64,000 bases of DNA, from positions 1-64,000 of the forward strand of contig PYGV01000001.1 in assembly GCA_003022385.1 (NCBI GenBank), read 5' to 3'. The DNA is from a filamentous cyanobacterium CCP3 (GTDB taxonomy: Bacteria > Cyanobacteriota > Cyanobacteriia > Phormidesmidales > Phormidesmidaceae). Shown here piece after piece: positions 43,264 to 52,925 of this stretch. Every line of letters starts with the position of its first letter. Position 1 is the stretch's first letter. Below the pieces are notes generated by a model. It ran no database searches and was not told the DNA's origin. It worked only from the letters and a program-made list of their open reading frames with translations. A program made the translations under genes and the position numbers.

Positions 43264-44289
43264 CTAAGCCGCCCCTGCTTTTTTAGAAAACAGTACCAAA
43301 ATGGTCTTGATGATGAGCTGAATGTCGTAGGCCAAACTCCAGTTCTTTTGATAGTCGAGATCCATCCGAATCACGTCCTCAAACTTTTTCACCGTAGAAC
43401 GACCGTTCACCTGCCACTCGCCGGTCATGCCGGGTTTAACATCCAGGCGCTGCCACTCGGGCACCTTGTACTGCTCAATTTCATCGGGAGTGGGCGGGCG
43501 AGTGCCCACCAGGCTCATGTCGCCCTGCAGCACATTCCAAAACTGAGGCAGTTCATCCAGGCTGGTGCGGCGCAGAAAGCGACCTACCTTGGTAATGCGG
43601 GGGTCATTTTCGTTTTTAAACAGCGGCCCCTCCAGCTCGTTTTCGACCTGAGCCTTGAGGGCTTCGGCATCGGTCACCATCGAGCGAAACTTCCAGATGT
43701 GAAAGCGCTTGCCCATCCAGGAGCAGCGCACCTGCTTAAAGAGGATGGGGCCGCCGTCTTCGAGTTTGATCGCAATGACAATCGGCACCGATAGGACGGC
43801 GGTAATAGCCAGCCCTACCAGGGCTCCTAAAATATCGAGCGCGCGCTTGCCCTTAGAGGTCACCGATGGGTGCGCTGTCAGCGCCACAAACCGCATCTCG
43901 GGCTTGGAGGCCGGGGCTTCTGGCTCCCCGGAAACGGCCTCAAAGGTGAAAAGCTGCTCCAGATCGGTGAGAGCCAGGACCATGCGGACCTGTTCTTGCA
44001 CGCCGCGCAGCACCATGTCTACGCCCTTGGCTTTGCAGGTCCGGTAGCAGATGACCAGGGCACCCAGGCCGCTACTGTCAATAAATTCAGTTTGGCTGAG
44101 ATCGATGATGATGGATGCAGGGATCGGCTGACTGAGGCAGTGGCGCTTGACCTGTTGTTCAAACTCAACCGCCTCAACAACGGTCAGGGTAGATGGCACT
44201 CCGACGACACAAACAGTGTCTAGATCCTCAGCTATGGGCTGGTGGGCTGCTACTTGTGGATCTTGATCTGGAGCAATGGATGAGGTCAT
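43264..44289 (-). CDS. STAS domain fused to undecaprenyl-phosphate sugar phosphotransferase
   Basis: A 341-residue fusion. Residues about 20-120 are a STAS/anti-sigma-factor-antagonist domain with the phosphorylatable Ser72 in EFIDSSGLGALV. Residues about 140-341 are a bacterial sugar transferase (monotopic phosphoglycosyltransferase): one re-entrant membrane helix (DILGALVGLAITAVLSVPIV), KFRSM, the Asp-Glu dyad in RRTSLDELPQFWNVL and the signatures MSLVGTRPP and KPGMTGEWQVNGRS. Such enzymes put the first sugar phosphate on the lipid carrier for exopolysaccharide or S-layer glycan synthesis. Fusion to a STAS switch suggests control by a PP2C/anti-sigma-type partner. No other polysaccharide genes adjoin it. 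Confidence 0.93.
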   Translation of the reverse strand: MTSSIAPDQDPQVAAHQPIAEDLDTVCVVGVPSTLTVVEAVEFEQQVKRHCLSQPIPASIIIDLSQTEFIDSSGLGALVICYRTCKAKGVDMVLRGVQEQVRMVLALTDLEQLFTFEAVSGEPEAPASKPEMRFVALTAHPSVTSKGKRALDILGALVGLAITAVLSVPIVIAIKLEDGGPILFKQVRCSWMGKRFHIWKFRSMVTDAEALKAQVENELEGPLFKNENDPRITKVGRFLRRTSLDELPQFWNVLQGDMSLVGTRPPTPDEIEQYKVPEWQRLDVKPGMTGEWQVNGRSTVKKFEDVIRMDLDYQKNWSLAYDIQLIIKTILVLFSKKAGAA

Positions 44290-44502
44290 ACCGGCATCCC
44301 TGGTAATGGTTAGTGCAGTGGTTACTGTGAGGGTTCCCCCAACAATGGAAACTATAAAAGTCTCTCTCTAGGGTTGCCTCGCCATCGACCTCAACTTCAA
44401 CGAGTCTTAATGAGTCGTTGATAAGTTGGTTAGGAACAACGGACTGTTCCTTCCCCTGACGGACTCAGAGCACTGCGGTTCCAGATCAGGCCCGGTTGTT
44501 TC

Positions 44503-47196
44503 CTACGCTACCAGCAACTGCCGCAGGACGTAGGGCAAAATGCCGCCGTGGCGGAAGTACTCCACTTCGTCTAGGGTGTCGATGCGGCAGAGCAGGGGCA
44601 CGGTGGTCGTGTCGCCCTCGATCCGGTGGATTACCAGGTTGACTGTCATTCCCGGCTGAATGCCGCCGCTGAGGCCAGTCAGGTCAAAGGTTTCGCTGCC
44701 ATCTAGGTGCAGCACACCCCGTTGTACGCCCTCGGTAAATTGCAGGGGCAGCACGCCCATGCCCACCAGGTTGGAGCGGTGAATGCGCTCAAAGCTCTCG
44801 GCCACCACTGCTTTGACTCCCAGCAGCCGGGTGCCCTTGGCCGCCCAGTCGCGGGATGAGCCAGTGCCGTATTCTTTACCCGCAACCACCACCAGGGGAG
44901 TACCGCTGGCCTGGTACTTCATGGCCGCATCATAAATAGACATGTCGGTACCGTCGGGCATGTACCGGGTGACCCCGCCCGAGGAACCGGGCACCATCTC
45001 ATTTTTAAGACGAATGTTGGCAAAGGTGCCACGCATCATCACCTCGTGGTTGCCTCGGCGCGACCCGTAGGAGTTGAAGTCGGCTGCCGTGACGTGGTTG
45101 CCCACCAGATAGCTGCCCGCTGGGCTATCGGTTTTGATCGCCCCGGCGGGGGAGATGTGGTCGGTGGTGATGCTGTCGCCCAAAATGGCCAGAGGACGCG
45201 CCCCGAAAATATCGGCAAAGGCCTGACCGTTGACGCTGGGGGCCATACCCTCGAAGTAGGGTGGGTTTTGGACGTAGGTGCTGTCGTCGCTCCAGGTGTA
45301 GGTCTGGCTTTCGGGCGTGGCGATCTGCTGCCAGTCAGCGGTGCCGATAAACACGTTGCCGTAGCGGCTGCGGAACATCTCGGGGGTGAGGGACTCGGCC
45401 ATAACGGCCTGAATTTCGGCGCTGGTGGGCCAAATATCTTTTAGGTAGACCGAGCGGCCCTCGGAGTCCTGGCCAATCGGGTCGGTTTTGAGGTCGATGG
45501 CCAAGCTGCCTGCGATCGCATAGGCAACCACCAGCGGCGGCGAGGCCAGGTAGTTGGCCTTGGTGTGAGGGCTGACGCGGCCCTCAAAGTTGCGGTTGCC
45601 TGAGAGCACGGCACCGACCACTAGGTCGTTGCTATCGATGGCGCTAGCAATAGGGCCAGACAGGGGACCAGAGTTGCCAATACAGGTGGTGCAGCCGTAG
45701 CCGACCAGGTTAAAGCCCAAGGCATCTAGATCATCCTGGAGGTTGGCCTTTTCGAGATAGTCGCTTACCACCTGACTGCCGGGGGCAAGGGAGGTCTTGA
45801 CCCAGGGTTTGACGGTCAGGCCCTTTTCTCTGGCTTTGCGGGCGACCAGCCCTGCGCCGATCATAACGGAAGGGTTAGAGGTGTTGGTGCAGCTGGTGAT
45901 GGCGGCGATCACCACATCGCCATCGGTGAGGCTGTAGTCGGTGCCCGCTACCGGCACCGATCGCTTCTCGGCGTAGGGCTTGCCGCTAAAGCCGGGGAAG
46001 TCGCTTTCTTTGAACTGCTGCGCCAGCGCCGCCAGGGTAACCCGGTCTTGAGGCCGCTTTGGCCCGGCCAGAGACGGCTCCACCGTGGCCAGATCTAGCG
46101 CCAGGGTATTGGTAAAAATCGGGTCGGGGGCACCCGCCTCGCGCCACAGCCCCTGGGCCTTGGCATAGGCTTCAACCAGGGCAATGCGATCGGGATCGCG
46201 GCCTGAGAACTCCAGGTAGCGAATGGTTTCGCCATCGATGGGAAAGAAACCGCAGGTAGCGCCGTACTCAGGGGCCATGTTGGCGATCGTGGCGCGATCG
46301 GCCAGGGTGAGATGATCGAGGCCATCGCCATAAAATTCGACAAACTTGCCCACCACCCCTTTGGCCCGCAGCATTTGCACCACGGTGAGCACCAGGTCGG
46401 TGGCGGTGGCCCCCTCGGGCAGCTGTCCGGTGAGCTTAAAGCCCACCACTTCCGGAATCAGCATGGAGATGGGCTGGCCCAGCATTGCCGCTTCGGCCTC
46501 AATGCCACCCACGCCCCAGCCCAGCACCGAGAGGCCGTTAATCATGGTGGTGTGGCTGTCGGTACCGACCAGGGTATCGGGGTAGGCGACCGTTTCGCCG
46601 TGTTCATCCTTTGTCCACACGACCTGGGCCAGGTACTCAAGGTTGACCTGGTGGCAGATGCCGGTACCCGGCGGTACCACGCGAAAATTGTCGAAGGCGC
46701 TCTGGCCCCAGCGCAGGAAGGCATAGCGCTCAAAGTTGCGCTGAAATTCTTTTTCAACGTTTTGGCCAAAGGCCTCAGCGCTGCCGAAGGAGTCGACCAT
46801 CACCGAGTGGTCAATCACCAGATCCACAGGCGAGAGAGGGTTGATTTTGTCGGGATCGCCGCCCAGGTTCACCATGGCGTCGCGCATGGCGGCCAGATCG
46901 ACCACGGCGGGTACGCCCGTAAAGTCCTGCATCAGCACCCGAGCGGGGCGATAGGCGATCTCGCGCGTGGAGGACTGCGTTTGCAGCCAGTCGGCTACCG
47001 CCTGCACGTCTGTCGCCGTAACCGATCGCCCGTCTTCGTGGCGCAGCAGGTTTTCGAGCAGCACCTTGAGGCTGAAGGGCAGGCGGCTGACGTCACCTAG
47101 GCTGGCGGCAGCGGCGGGCAGGCTGTAGACGGTGTAAGTGGTGCTGCCTACGGTGAGGTGGGTTTTGGCGTCGAAACTATTCACAGGGCTGTTCAC
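44503..47196 (-). CDS. acnA: aconitate hydratase, AcnA/IRP type
   Basis: A [4Fe-4S] enzyme interconverting citrate and isocitrate. The 897-residue order and motifs ([23 protein letters not shown]-free AcnA spacing, [17 protein letters not shown] and [14 protein letters not shown]) mark the AcnA/IRP1 type rather than AcnB, including the three cluster Cys in SCTNTS and GCTTC and the swivelling C-terminal domain [15 protein letters not shown] and [20 protein letters not shown] 47196 is the likely start, with a second GTG at 47184. No Fe-S assembly genes are nearby. Cyanobacteria such as Synechocystis use AcnB, so this type is of some interest. Confidence 0.95.
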   Translation of the reverse strand: MNSPVNSFDAKTHLTVGSTTYTVYSLPAAAASLGDVSRLPFSLKVLLENLLRHEDGRSVTATDVQAVADWLQTQSSTREIAYRPARVLMQDFTGVPAVVDLAAMRDAMVNLGGDPDKINPLSPVDLVIDHSVMVDSFGSAEAFGQNVEKEFQRNFERYAFLRWGQSAFDNFRVVPPGTGICHQVNLEYLAQVVWTKDEHGETVAYPDTLVGTDSHTTMINGLSVLGWGVGGIEAEAAMLGQPISMLIPEVVGFKLTGQLPEGATATDLVLTVVQMLRAKGVVGKFVEFYGDGLDHLTLADRATIANMAPEYGATCGFFPIDGETIRYLEFSGRDPDRIALVEAYAKAQGLWREAGAPDPIFTNTLALDLATVEPSLAGPKRPQDRVTLAALAQQFKESDFPGFSGKPYAEKRSVPVAGTDYSLTDGDVVIAAITSCTNTSNPSVMIGAGLVARKAREKGLTVKPWVKTSLAPGSQVVSDYLEKANLQDDLDALGFNLVGYGCTTCIGNSGPLSGPIASAIDSNDLVVGAVLSGNRNFEGRVSPHTKANYLASPPLVVAYAIAGSLAIDLKTDPIGQDSEGRSVYLKDIWPTSAEIQAVMAESLTPEMFRSRYGNVFIGTADWQQIATPESQTYTWSDDSTYVQNPPYFEGMAPSVNGQAFADIFGARPLAILGDSITTDHISPAGAIKTDSPAGSYLVGNHVTAADFNSYGSRRGNHEVMMRGTFANIRLKNEMVPGSSGGVTRYMPDGTDMSIYDAAMKYQASGTPLVVVAGKEYGTGSSRDWAAKGTRLLGVKAVVAESFERIHRSNLVGMGVLPLQFTEGVQRGVLHLDGSETFDLTGLSGGIQPGMTVNLVIHRIEGDTTTVPLLCRIDTLDEVEYFRHGGILPYVLRQLLVA

Positions 47197-47311
47197 AGGG
47201 CTGGGCTCTCCGGGTCGCGACGGGCATAGTTAGCGTTGCGATCTTATTACATCCGCTGCCCTGCTGTGCTGTAGGCTGTGTTGCCAATCGAGCCTCAGGG
47301 AGCAATCTGTT

Positions 47312-48265
47312 CTAGCGGGTTGACCCCTTGGAAAATAGACCCCCAAACAGCGATCGCTTTTCGACAGTAGGCCTGGTGGCCGACCCGTTGCCGCCAGAGT
47401 CGCGCACTGGGGCATCGGCCACGGTTATTTTGAGCTGCTGGGCATACTTGAGGGCAACAGCGTTTTTGGGGTTGAGACGCAGCGCCTGCTTGAAGTGCAC
47501 CTTAGCCATGCCCATCAGCTTGCTGAGTAAGTAGGCCTGCCCGAGCAGGCAGTGGTAGCTGCTGTTTTGGGGGTCAATTTTGAGGGCATCTTTGAGTTCT
47601 TGAATGGCCGCCTGCACGTTTTTACCCTTGAGATACTCCTGAGCCCGACTGTAGTGGCGCTCGGCGTACATCAGCCCCGATACGGCCTTACCGTCGGGAG
47701 GGGGGTCCGCAGGCAATGGCGCAGGCGACCTGGGTATGGAGGCGGTGGACATGAGGCCGGTGCGCTTTTCGCGAATGACCGGGGCTCCCATCTTGCGGCG
47801 CAGGTAGACCAGGTTTAGTTCGCTCAGCTGCTGGGTGCAAGATTCAAAATCGGTCTCCGACTCGTACTGGCGATCGCACAGGCGATCGACCGCCTGCTCG
47901 TAGAACACATCTACCTCGGGCTCGGGCACCTTTAGCAGCTGTTGGCTCTGCTCCCCCGTGGGGGTGAGTTGTTGATCGCGGCTCAGGCGACGCACCTTAA
48001 AGCGCAGCATAGCCAGCGCTTCGTTGCGGCTCTTGTCTTGCTTGAGGCGCTGATAGGCGGGGTTGACCAGCTTGGGCAATACCTGGGTGGCAAACTGACG
48101 CAGCTCTGGTGCCACGTGCATCAGTGCGTCGGGGTGAAGCTGTTTAGCTACGGTTCGATAGCGCTTGAGAATACGGCGCTCGTCTGCGGCTACCGACAGC
48201 CCCAGCAGCGCGTAGGGGTCTGTAAATCGTTTTAGCCATTCAGGGGAGAAGGCAGCGTGGGACAT
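47312..48265 (-). CDS. J-domain protein with C-terminal TPR repeats
   Basis: A 317-residue protein. Residues 10-70 form a DnaJ-like J domain with the catalytic HPD (QLHPDAL) after helix II, thus able to stimulate Hsp70 ATPase. The middle part is a variable linker, and residues about 195-275 hold two TPRs (YSRAQEYLKGKNVQAAIQELKDAL and LLGQAYLLSKLMGMAKVHFKQAL). There are no zinc-finger or C-terminal domains of classical DnaJ. J-TPR proteins of this layout recur in cyanobacteria; the client is unknown. It is minus-strand, 115 bp upstream of acnA and divergent from the TM2 gene. Confidence 0.88.
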   Translation of the reverse strand: MSHAAFSPEWLKRFTDPYALLGLSVAADERRILKRYRTVAKQLHPDALMHVAPELRQFATQVLPKLVNPAYQRLKQDKSRNEALAMLRFKVRRLSRDQQLTPTGEQSQQLLKVPEPEVDVFYEQAVDRLCDRQYESETDFESCTQQLSELNLVYLRRKMGAPVIREKRTGLMSTASIPRSPAPLPADPPPDGKAVSGLMYAERHYSRAQEYLKGKNVQAAIQELKDALKIDPQNSSYHCLLGQAYLLSKLMGMAKVHFKQALRLNPKNAVALKYAQQLKITVADAPVRDSGGNGSATRPTVEKRSLFGGLFSKGSTR

Positions 48266-48439
48266 TCAGGGGTAGAACTAGGGGGGGATCTTTGTTATCT
48301 TCACGGATTAATGCTAACCCCATACTAGAACCTGCGGGCCAATGTCGATTCTTTACGCCAGGCTTATACTGGTTTCACAGGCTGGTTCAAAGTTAAGTTC
48401 AAAGATTTAAATTTCACGGGCTTCAAAGGTGGCGAAGCA

Positions 48440-48820
48440 ATGTTGGCACAGCGTTCCCGTCGAACAGCCGTTTTTCTAGCGTGGGCTGGGGTATTTACCC
48501 CCGGCTTCATTCCTTTGTCAGGATTACATAAGTTTTATATGGGGCAACCCTTTTGGGGAGTTGTCTACTTACTCCTAGGCTGGACGCAAATTCCTCGGGT
48601 GGCTTGTGCCATTGAAGGGTTTCTGCTGCTGACCCAGCCCTCGGATGCCTTCGGCGCGATCGATGTTTTTGTCAAAGATGCTAAAGCGGGTCTCGATCCA
48701 AAGCAGATCGATGCCCTGGGCAAAGCTTTGCGAGAGCTAGATACCCTGCGCCAGGAGGGGCTGATCTCAGAGCTTGAATTTGAGCAAAAGCGTCGCCTGC
48801 TGCTGGATCAGGTGGCTTGA
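48440..48820 (+). CDS. TM2-domain protein with SHOCT-like tail
   Basis: A 126-residue membrane protein with two transmembrane helices (about residues 9-27 and 36-62) that match the TM2 pattern: Gly/Pro-rich helix 1 (FTPGFIPLSGLHKFYMG) followed by a short turn and helix 2 (FWGVVYLLLGWTQIP). The C-terminal segment (about 92-125), ALRELDTLRQEGLISELEFEQKRRLLL, looks like a short SHOCT helix pair. TM2 proteins are small scaffolds of unknown function. ATG 48440. It is followed 34 bp later by the HhH gene on the same strand. Confidence 0.88.
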   Translation: MLAQRSRRTAVFLAWAGVFTPGFIPLSGLHKFYMGQPFWGVVYLLLGWTQIPRVACAIEGFLLLTQPSDAFGAIDVFVKDAKAGLDPKQIDALGKALRELDTLRQEGLISELEFEQKRRLLLDQVA

Positions 48821-48853
48821 GCTGAGATGATTGGCGAGTAGATAGGTAGGTGA

Positions 48854-49387
48854 TTGGTGCTGAAGCGTTGGCAAACTTTGAGGGCTCAGATCAATCCCCT
48901 CGCTGGTCGCCTGAGTCAAGATCCAAGCTATCGACTGCGATCTTACCAGGAGGTAGAGCAGGCTGCCCGTCTGGGGTTTACCCTTGATGTGAACCGGGCC
49001 ACGGTAGACGACTGGCTGCAACTGCCGGGGCTATCGATTCGGCAGGCCCAGGGATTAGTGCGCCTGCGCCAAGCCGGAGTCCAGTTTCACTGTTTAGAGG
49101 ATGTGGCCGCGGCCCTGGGGGTAGCTTCAGCCCAGCTGGCTCGCCTAGCCCCAGTGCTGTCGTTTTGCTACTACGACGATCACAGCGGTACCCTACCCGG
49201 TCTCAGCCTGAACCAGGCTACCGCAGCCCAGCTCTGTGCGGTGCCGGGGATGCCGCCAGCGTTAGCCCAGGCGGTGGTACAGGAGCGATCGCGCCGTGGA
49301 CCCTACCAAGATCTCGCTGACCTGCAGCGTCGCCTGGAGTTAGCCCCTGACCTGGTACAAACTCTTATGTATTACCTGCGCCCTTAG
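48854..49387 (+). CDS. ComEA-like helix-hairpin-helix protein
   Basis: A 177-residue protein with two helix-hairpin-helix DNA-binding units: one at about residues 40-95 (FTLDVNRATVDDWLQLPGLSIRQAQGLV), the other at about 115-170 (LSLNQATAAQLCAVPGMPPALAQAVVQERSRRGPY). This is the ComEA-type (HhH)2 arrangement that contacts duplex DNA non-specifically. It lacks an obvious signal peptide or membrane helix, unlike true ComEA, so it is probably cytoplasmic and a DNA-uptake role is not established. Starts at TTG 48854 and GTG 48857 are both possible. It lies 34 bp behind the TM2 gene. Confidence 0.82.
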   Translation: MVLKRWQTLRAQINPLAGRLSQDPSYRLRSYQEVEQAARLGFTLDVNRATVDDWLQLPGLSIRQAQGLVRLRQAGVQFHCLEDVAAALGVASAQLARLAPVLSFCYYDDHSGTLPGLSLNQATAAQLCAVPGMPPALAQAVVQERSRRGPYQDLADLQRRLELAPDLVQTLMYYLRP

Positions 49388-49561
49388 CCGTTAGGGCCAA
49401 TCGGCGCCCATACACAGCGCAGGCCGATTGACCTGAACACGACGTGTTTCCCGCAGGGAGAAAACCTGGAAGCTTGAGCGGCGTTTAATTGGGCCAGCCT
49501 ACTTAATAACCATTGCGTATATTATTGCCCGTGCAAATGTGTTAGCAATTGCGACGGCAAT

Positions 49562-49595
49562 AGTTGTAGCGAGCTGTAGCGAAACAGTTGTAGCA
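49562..49595. repeat. direct repeats of (T)TGTAGC
   Basis: AGTTGTAGC occurs twice (starting 49562 and 49586) with GCTGTAGC between them. Three degenerate copies at regular spacing about 330 bp before the phosphoketolase start could be regulator sites. Confidence 0.4.
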
Positions 49596-49843
49596 ATGCT
49601 GACAACAAATAATAGCTTGAGCCTGTTTTATAGGGGTGTCCTAGGCGAGTTTTAGGTTTGGCATTGGGTTAATTCTATGCAGCCATTTACGATCTTGGCG
49701 TGTAGCAACAAAACGATAAACAGCGATCGCAAATCGCGATCGCTTAATAACCCTAAATCCCTGCCTTACAAGACGTTCAGGGCGCTTAAAGAATCATAAA
49801 CCGAACTTAATTTCGCCAAGGTATTGTGTAGGTGAGAGAAATA

Positions 49844-49870
49844 TTTTAGAACTTCAATCAAGTTCTAAAA
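49844..49870. promoter_or_regulatory. perfect 11-bp dyad in phosphoketolase leader
   Basis: TTTTAGAACTT, spacer CAATC, then AAGTTCTAAAA. The dyad ends 52 nt before the ATG at 49923. It could be an operator for a dimeric repressor or an mRNA stem. It is not followed by a clean T-tract, so a terminator is unlikely, although TTTTTGATTT occurs about 7 nt later. Confidence 0.65.
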
Positions 49871-49922
49871 TGCAATTTTTGATTTCTTAAGAAAACAAGT
49901 AATTTCTGCTGGAGTTAGCGTC

Positions 49923-52322
49923 ATGGTAGTAGCCTCACCTCCTCAAACTAGAGTCCTGACTGACGAAGAGCTGCGTAAAATGCACGCCTACTGGCGAGCC
50001 TGCAATTACCTCGCCGTAGGCATGATCTACCTGCGCAGCAACCCCCTGCTCAGAGAGCCGCTCCGGCCCGAGCATGTTAAGCACCGGCTGCTGGGCCACT
50101 GGGGCGCTTCTCCAGCCCTCAGCTTTACCTATATCCACTGCAATCGGTTGATCAAAAAGTACGACCTGGACATGATCTTTGTAGCCGGCCCTGGTCACGG
50201 TGCCCCAGGGGTGCTGGGGCCAGTCTATCTGGAGGGCACCTATGCCGAGATCTATCCTGACAAGGGCATGAACGAAGACGGCCTGCGCCGCTTCTTCAAG
50301 CAGTTTTCCTTCCCGGGCCACATCGGTAGCCACGTGACGCCTGAGACCCCTGGGTCAATTCACGAGGGCGGTGAGCTGGGCTACAGCATCTCCCACGCCT
50401 ATGGGGCGGTGCTTGACAACCCCGATCTAATCGTCACCTGCGTGGCGGGTGACGGCGAGGCCGAGACTGGCCCCTTGGCTACCTCCTGGCACTCTAACAA
50501 GTTTATTAACCCGGCTCGTGACGGCGCGGTGCTGCCGATTCTCAACCTGAATGGCTACAAGATTGCCAACCCCAGCATTCTCTCGCGGGTCTCCCACGAG
50601 GAGCTAGAGTACCTGTTCAGGGGCTACGGCTACACCCCCTACTTCGTCGAGGGCAGCGACCCCGCCGAGATGCACCAGAGCATGGCCGCAGTCATGGAAG
50701 AGTGCGTGCTCAAGATCAAAGCGATCCAGCGGGATGCCCGGCTCAACGACAACCTGGAACGACCTCGCTGGCCGATGATTGTGCTGCGCACCCCCAAGGG
50801 CTGGACCGGGCCGAAAGATGTCGATGGCCACAAGGTGGAGGGGTTCTGGCGATCGCACCAGGTCCCCATGGGCGGCATGCACAGCAACCCCGAGCACCTG
50901 CGCCTGCTGGAAGAATGGATGCGCAGCTATGGTCCTGAAGAATTGTTCGACGAGAACGGCACCCTAGTTCCAGAGCTGAGAGATCTGGCCCCGGTCGGCC
51001 ACCGCCGCATGAGTGCCAATCTGCACGCCAACGGCGGCATGCTGCGCAAGGCGCTGAAACTGCCCGACTTTCGCGACTACGCCATCAACGTGCCCAGGCC
51101 CGGCAGCGTCGAGTTTGAGAACACCAAGGTGCTGGGCCTTCTCATGCGCGACACCATGCGCGACAACCCCACCAATTTTCGCCTGATGGGGCCAGACGAA
51201 ACGGCCTCTAACCGGCTAAACGCCGTCTATGAAGTCACCAAAAAGGCGTGGATGGCCGATTTTTTGCCCGAAGATCTTGACGGCAGTGAACTCTCTCGCG
51301 AGGGCCGGGTGATGGAAATGCTCAGCGAGCACACTCTGCAGGGCTGGCTGGAGGGCTACCTGCTGACGGGTCGCCACGGCCTGTTTCATACCTATGAGGC
51401 CTTTGCCCACGTGGTCAGCTCGATGTTTAACCAGCACGCCAAGTGGCTGGATATCTGCAAAAACCACGTGCCCTGGCGGCGATCGGTGTCGTCGCTCAAC
51501 ATTCTGCTGTCGTCGCTGGTGTGGCGGCAAGACCACAACGGCTTTAGCCACCAGGACCCCGGCTACGTCGATCTCGTCACCAACAAGAGCCCCGATGTCG
51601 TGCGGGTCTACTTTCCGCCCGATGCCAACTGCCTGCTGTCGGTGGCCGACCACTGCTTCCGCAGCGTCGATTACATCAACGTGATTGTCTCCGACAAGCA
51701 GAGCCATCTTCAGTACCTGACTATTGATGAGGCGGTGACCCACTGCACCAAGGGCATCGGCATTTGGGACTGGGCCAGCAACGACGACTGCGGCACCGAG
51801 CCCGACTCGCCCGATGTGGTGATGGCCTGCTGCGGCGATATTGTCACGAAAGAATCGCTGGTGGCCACTGCTATCTTGAGGGAGGAGTTTCCTTTTCTGA
51901 AGGTGCGGTTTGTCAACGTGGTCGATCTGTTTACCCTGATCTCCCACGGAGAGCACCCCCACGGGCTGAGCAATCGAGACTTCGACTCGCTCTTCACCCC
52001 CGACAAGCCCGTGATCTTCAACTTCCACGGCTACCCCTGGCTAATTCACAAGCTGGTGTACCGCCGATCCAATCAGGAGCGTATTCACGTGCGGGGCTAC
52101 AAAGAGCAGGGCAACATCAACACGCCGCTGGAGCTGGCGATCAACAACGAGATCGATCGCTTTAGCCTTGTAATCGACGTGATCGATCGCGTACCCAAAC
52201 TGGGGTCGGCAGCGGCTCACGTCAAAGAAAAAATGAAAAACAAGATCATCGAGTGCCTTAACTATGCCCATACCGAGGGCAAAGACCAGGACGAAATTGT
52301 CAACTGGCAGTGGCCCTACTAG
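49923..52322 (+). CDS. xfp: phosphoketolase (xylulose-5-P/fructose-6-P)
   Basis: A thiamine-diphosphate enzyme that splits xylulose 5-phosphate (or fructose 6-phosphate) into acetyl phosphate and a triose or tetrose phosphate, giving cyanobacteria a carbon-saving route to acetyl-CoA. The 799-residue protein has the family signatures [37 protein letters not shown] and the TPP site [19 protein letters not shown], and the C-terminal domain with [12 protein letters not shown]. Length and order are typical of Xfp. GGAG lies 9 nt before ATG 49923. The gene is flanked by a long leader with a dyad and by a clear terminator, so it is monocistronic. Confidence 0.97.
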   Translation: MVVASPPQTRVLTDEELRKMHAYWRACNYLAVGMIYLRSNPLLREPLRPEHVKHRLLGHWGASPALSFTYIHCNRLIKKYDLDMIFVAGPGHGAPGVLGPVYLEGTYAEIYPDKGMNEDGLRRFFKQFSFPGHIGSHVTPETPGSIHEGGELGYSISHAYGAVLDNPDLIVTCVAGDGEAETGPLATSWHSNKFINPARDGAVLPILNLNGYKIANPSILSRVSHEELEYLFRGYGYTPYFVEGSDPAEMHQSMAAVMEECVLKIKAIQRDARLNDNLERPRWPMIVLRTPKGWTGPKDVDGHKVEGFWRSHQVPMGGMHSNPEHLRLLEEWMRSYGPEELFDENGTLVPELRDLAPVGHRRMSANLHANGGMLRKALKLPDFRDYAINVPRPGSVEFENTKVLGLLMRDTMRDNPTNFRLMGPDETASNRLNAVYEVTKKAWMADFLPEDLDGSELSREGRVMEMLSEHTLQGWLEGYLLTGRHGLFHTYEAFAHVVSSMFNQHAKWLDICKNHVPWRRSVSSLNILLSSLVWRQDHNGFSHQDPGYVDLVTNKSPDVVRVYFPPDANCLLSVADHCFRSVDYINVIVSDKQSHLQYLTIDEAVTHCTKGIGIWDWASNDDCGTEPDSPDVVMACCGDIVTKESLVATAILREEFPFLKVRFVNVVDLFTLISHGEHPHGLSNRDFDSLFTPDKPVIFNFHGYPWLIHKLVYRRSNQERIHVRGYKEQGNINTPLELAINNEIDRFSLVIDVIDRVPKLGSAAAHVKEKMKNKIIECLNYAHTEGKDQDEIVNWQWPY

Positions 52323-52352
52323 GGGCGGGGACGTTGTAAGCGTCAACTAGCT

Positions 52353-52385
52353 AAAAGCGGCCTGCTGTGCTGGGCCGCTTTTGAT
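52353..52385 (+). terminator. Rho-independent terminator after phosphoketolase
   Basis: AAAAGCGGCC pairs perfectly with GGCCGCTTTT (52373-52382) around a 10-nt loop; the T-tract is short (four Ts then GATT). Placed 30 bp after the stop. Confidence 0.85.
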
Positions 52386-52457
52386 TTGCAAAAGGTTTGG
52401 AAACGGGGAGGCCGGGTGAGATGGCTACAGCCACTTGGGTTAGGACGGAGCAGAACA

Positions 52458-52531
52458 GTCATTCCCATGACCACGGGAATCTATTCGAGAGCAGCTACTC
52501 CCACGTAGATTTCTGCCTGCGCGGGAATGAC
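52458..52531. repeat. degenerate palindromic REP-like element
   Basis: GTCATTCCC at the left end and GGGAATGAC at the right end form inverted repeats, with GGGAATCT and AGATTTCTGCC inside giving nested symmetry. The motif GTCATTCCC-xx-GGGAAT is a widespread bacterial intergenic repeat. Between phosphoketolase and the transporter leader. Confidence 0.5.
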
Positions 52532-52684
52532 GGTCCAGAATCATCTCGGACAACAAATCCTAACCGTAACGGCTACGGCTATAGGTTCTAAATCCTGCCA
52601 GCCAGCCTGTGGGAGCATTTACTGATTGTGGATTGCCTGTAGATGTGTTAGATTCTTTCTGAATTCAATTTAATAGTGACACTG

Positions 52685-52815
52685 CCTAATTCAGCTTTTG
52701 CTGAAGCGGAGGAACCAATTTTTGGGGCTTATCTCAGGGCGAATCGCATCGCCAGAGAAGGGGATCTCTCACCCCTCGCCCGTCAGCTAACTCCGTCGGC
52801 CTTGGGAGAGAACGT
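52685..52815 (+). ncRNA. ydaO/yuaA-type (c-di-AMP) riboswitch aptamer
   Basis: The leader of the transporter contains the conserved blocks of the ydaO/yuaA family in order: a small hairpin (TCAGC TTTT GCTGA), GCGGAGGAACC followed by AA, a GGGGC block with TTGGGG, GGGCGAATCGC, a AGGGG/CCCCT stem, then the near-invariant CGCCCGTCAGCTAAC and CGTCGGC, and GGGAGAG at the 3' end. These match the B. subtilis ydaO aptamer pattern at its invariant positions as I recall them. The family senses cyclic di-AMP and controls ion and osmolyte transporters, usually by switching genes off. A terminator hairpin at 52866-52898 follows in the expression-platform position. Confidence 0.85.
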
Positions 52816-52865
52816 ACTGGAAGCTTTTTCTAGCGCTATCCGTAGTTCTCCTACGACTGTTAACT

Positions 52866-52898
52866 CCCTCGATGACGGCTGTTCATCGAAGGGTTTTT
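52866..52898 (+). terminator. intrinsic terminator in leader (expression platform)
   Basis: TCGATGA pairs with TCATCGA (seven bp, seven-base loop), extended by CCC/GGG across a bulged A, and runs into five Ts (52894-52898). It lies only 28 nt before the transporter ATG, downstream of the riboswitch aptamer, as expected for transcription attenuation. Confidence 0.8.
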
Positions 52899-52925
52899 GT
52901 CTAGCACCACAACAGGAGACAGGGT

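Larger units (their letters stand above)
49388..49922. other. 535-bp region upstream of phosphoketolase
   Basis: No gene is visible. It contains a short inverted repeat (CAATCGGC at 49398-49405 with GCCGATTG at 49423-49430), an array of TTGTAGC-like direct repeats, two HIP1 sites 5 bp apart (49723-49743) and a perfect 11-bp dyad in the leader. It presumably carries the phosphoketolase promoter. Confidence 0.7.

Noticed and set aside
44432-44451. AGGAACA/TGTTCCT hairpin after acnA as a terminator
   Set aside because: The stem is only seven base pairs and has no T-tract on the minus strand.
46312-47100. 262-codon plus-strand frame antisense to acnA
   Set aside because: Shadow frame inside a strongly conserved gene, with no recognisable motif.
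49723-49743. Inverted GCGATCGC pair as an operator upstream of phosphoketolase
   Set aside because: GCGATCGC is the HIP1 site, palindromic by itself and abundant through the window, so two close copies do not imply regulation.
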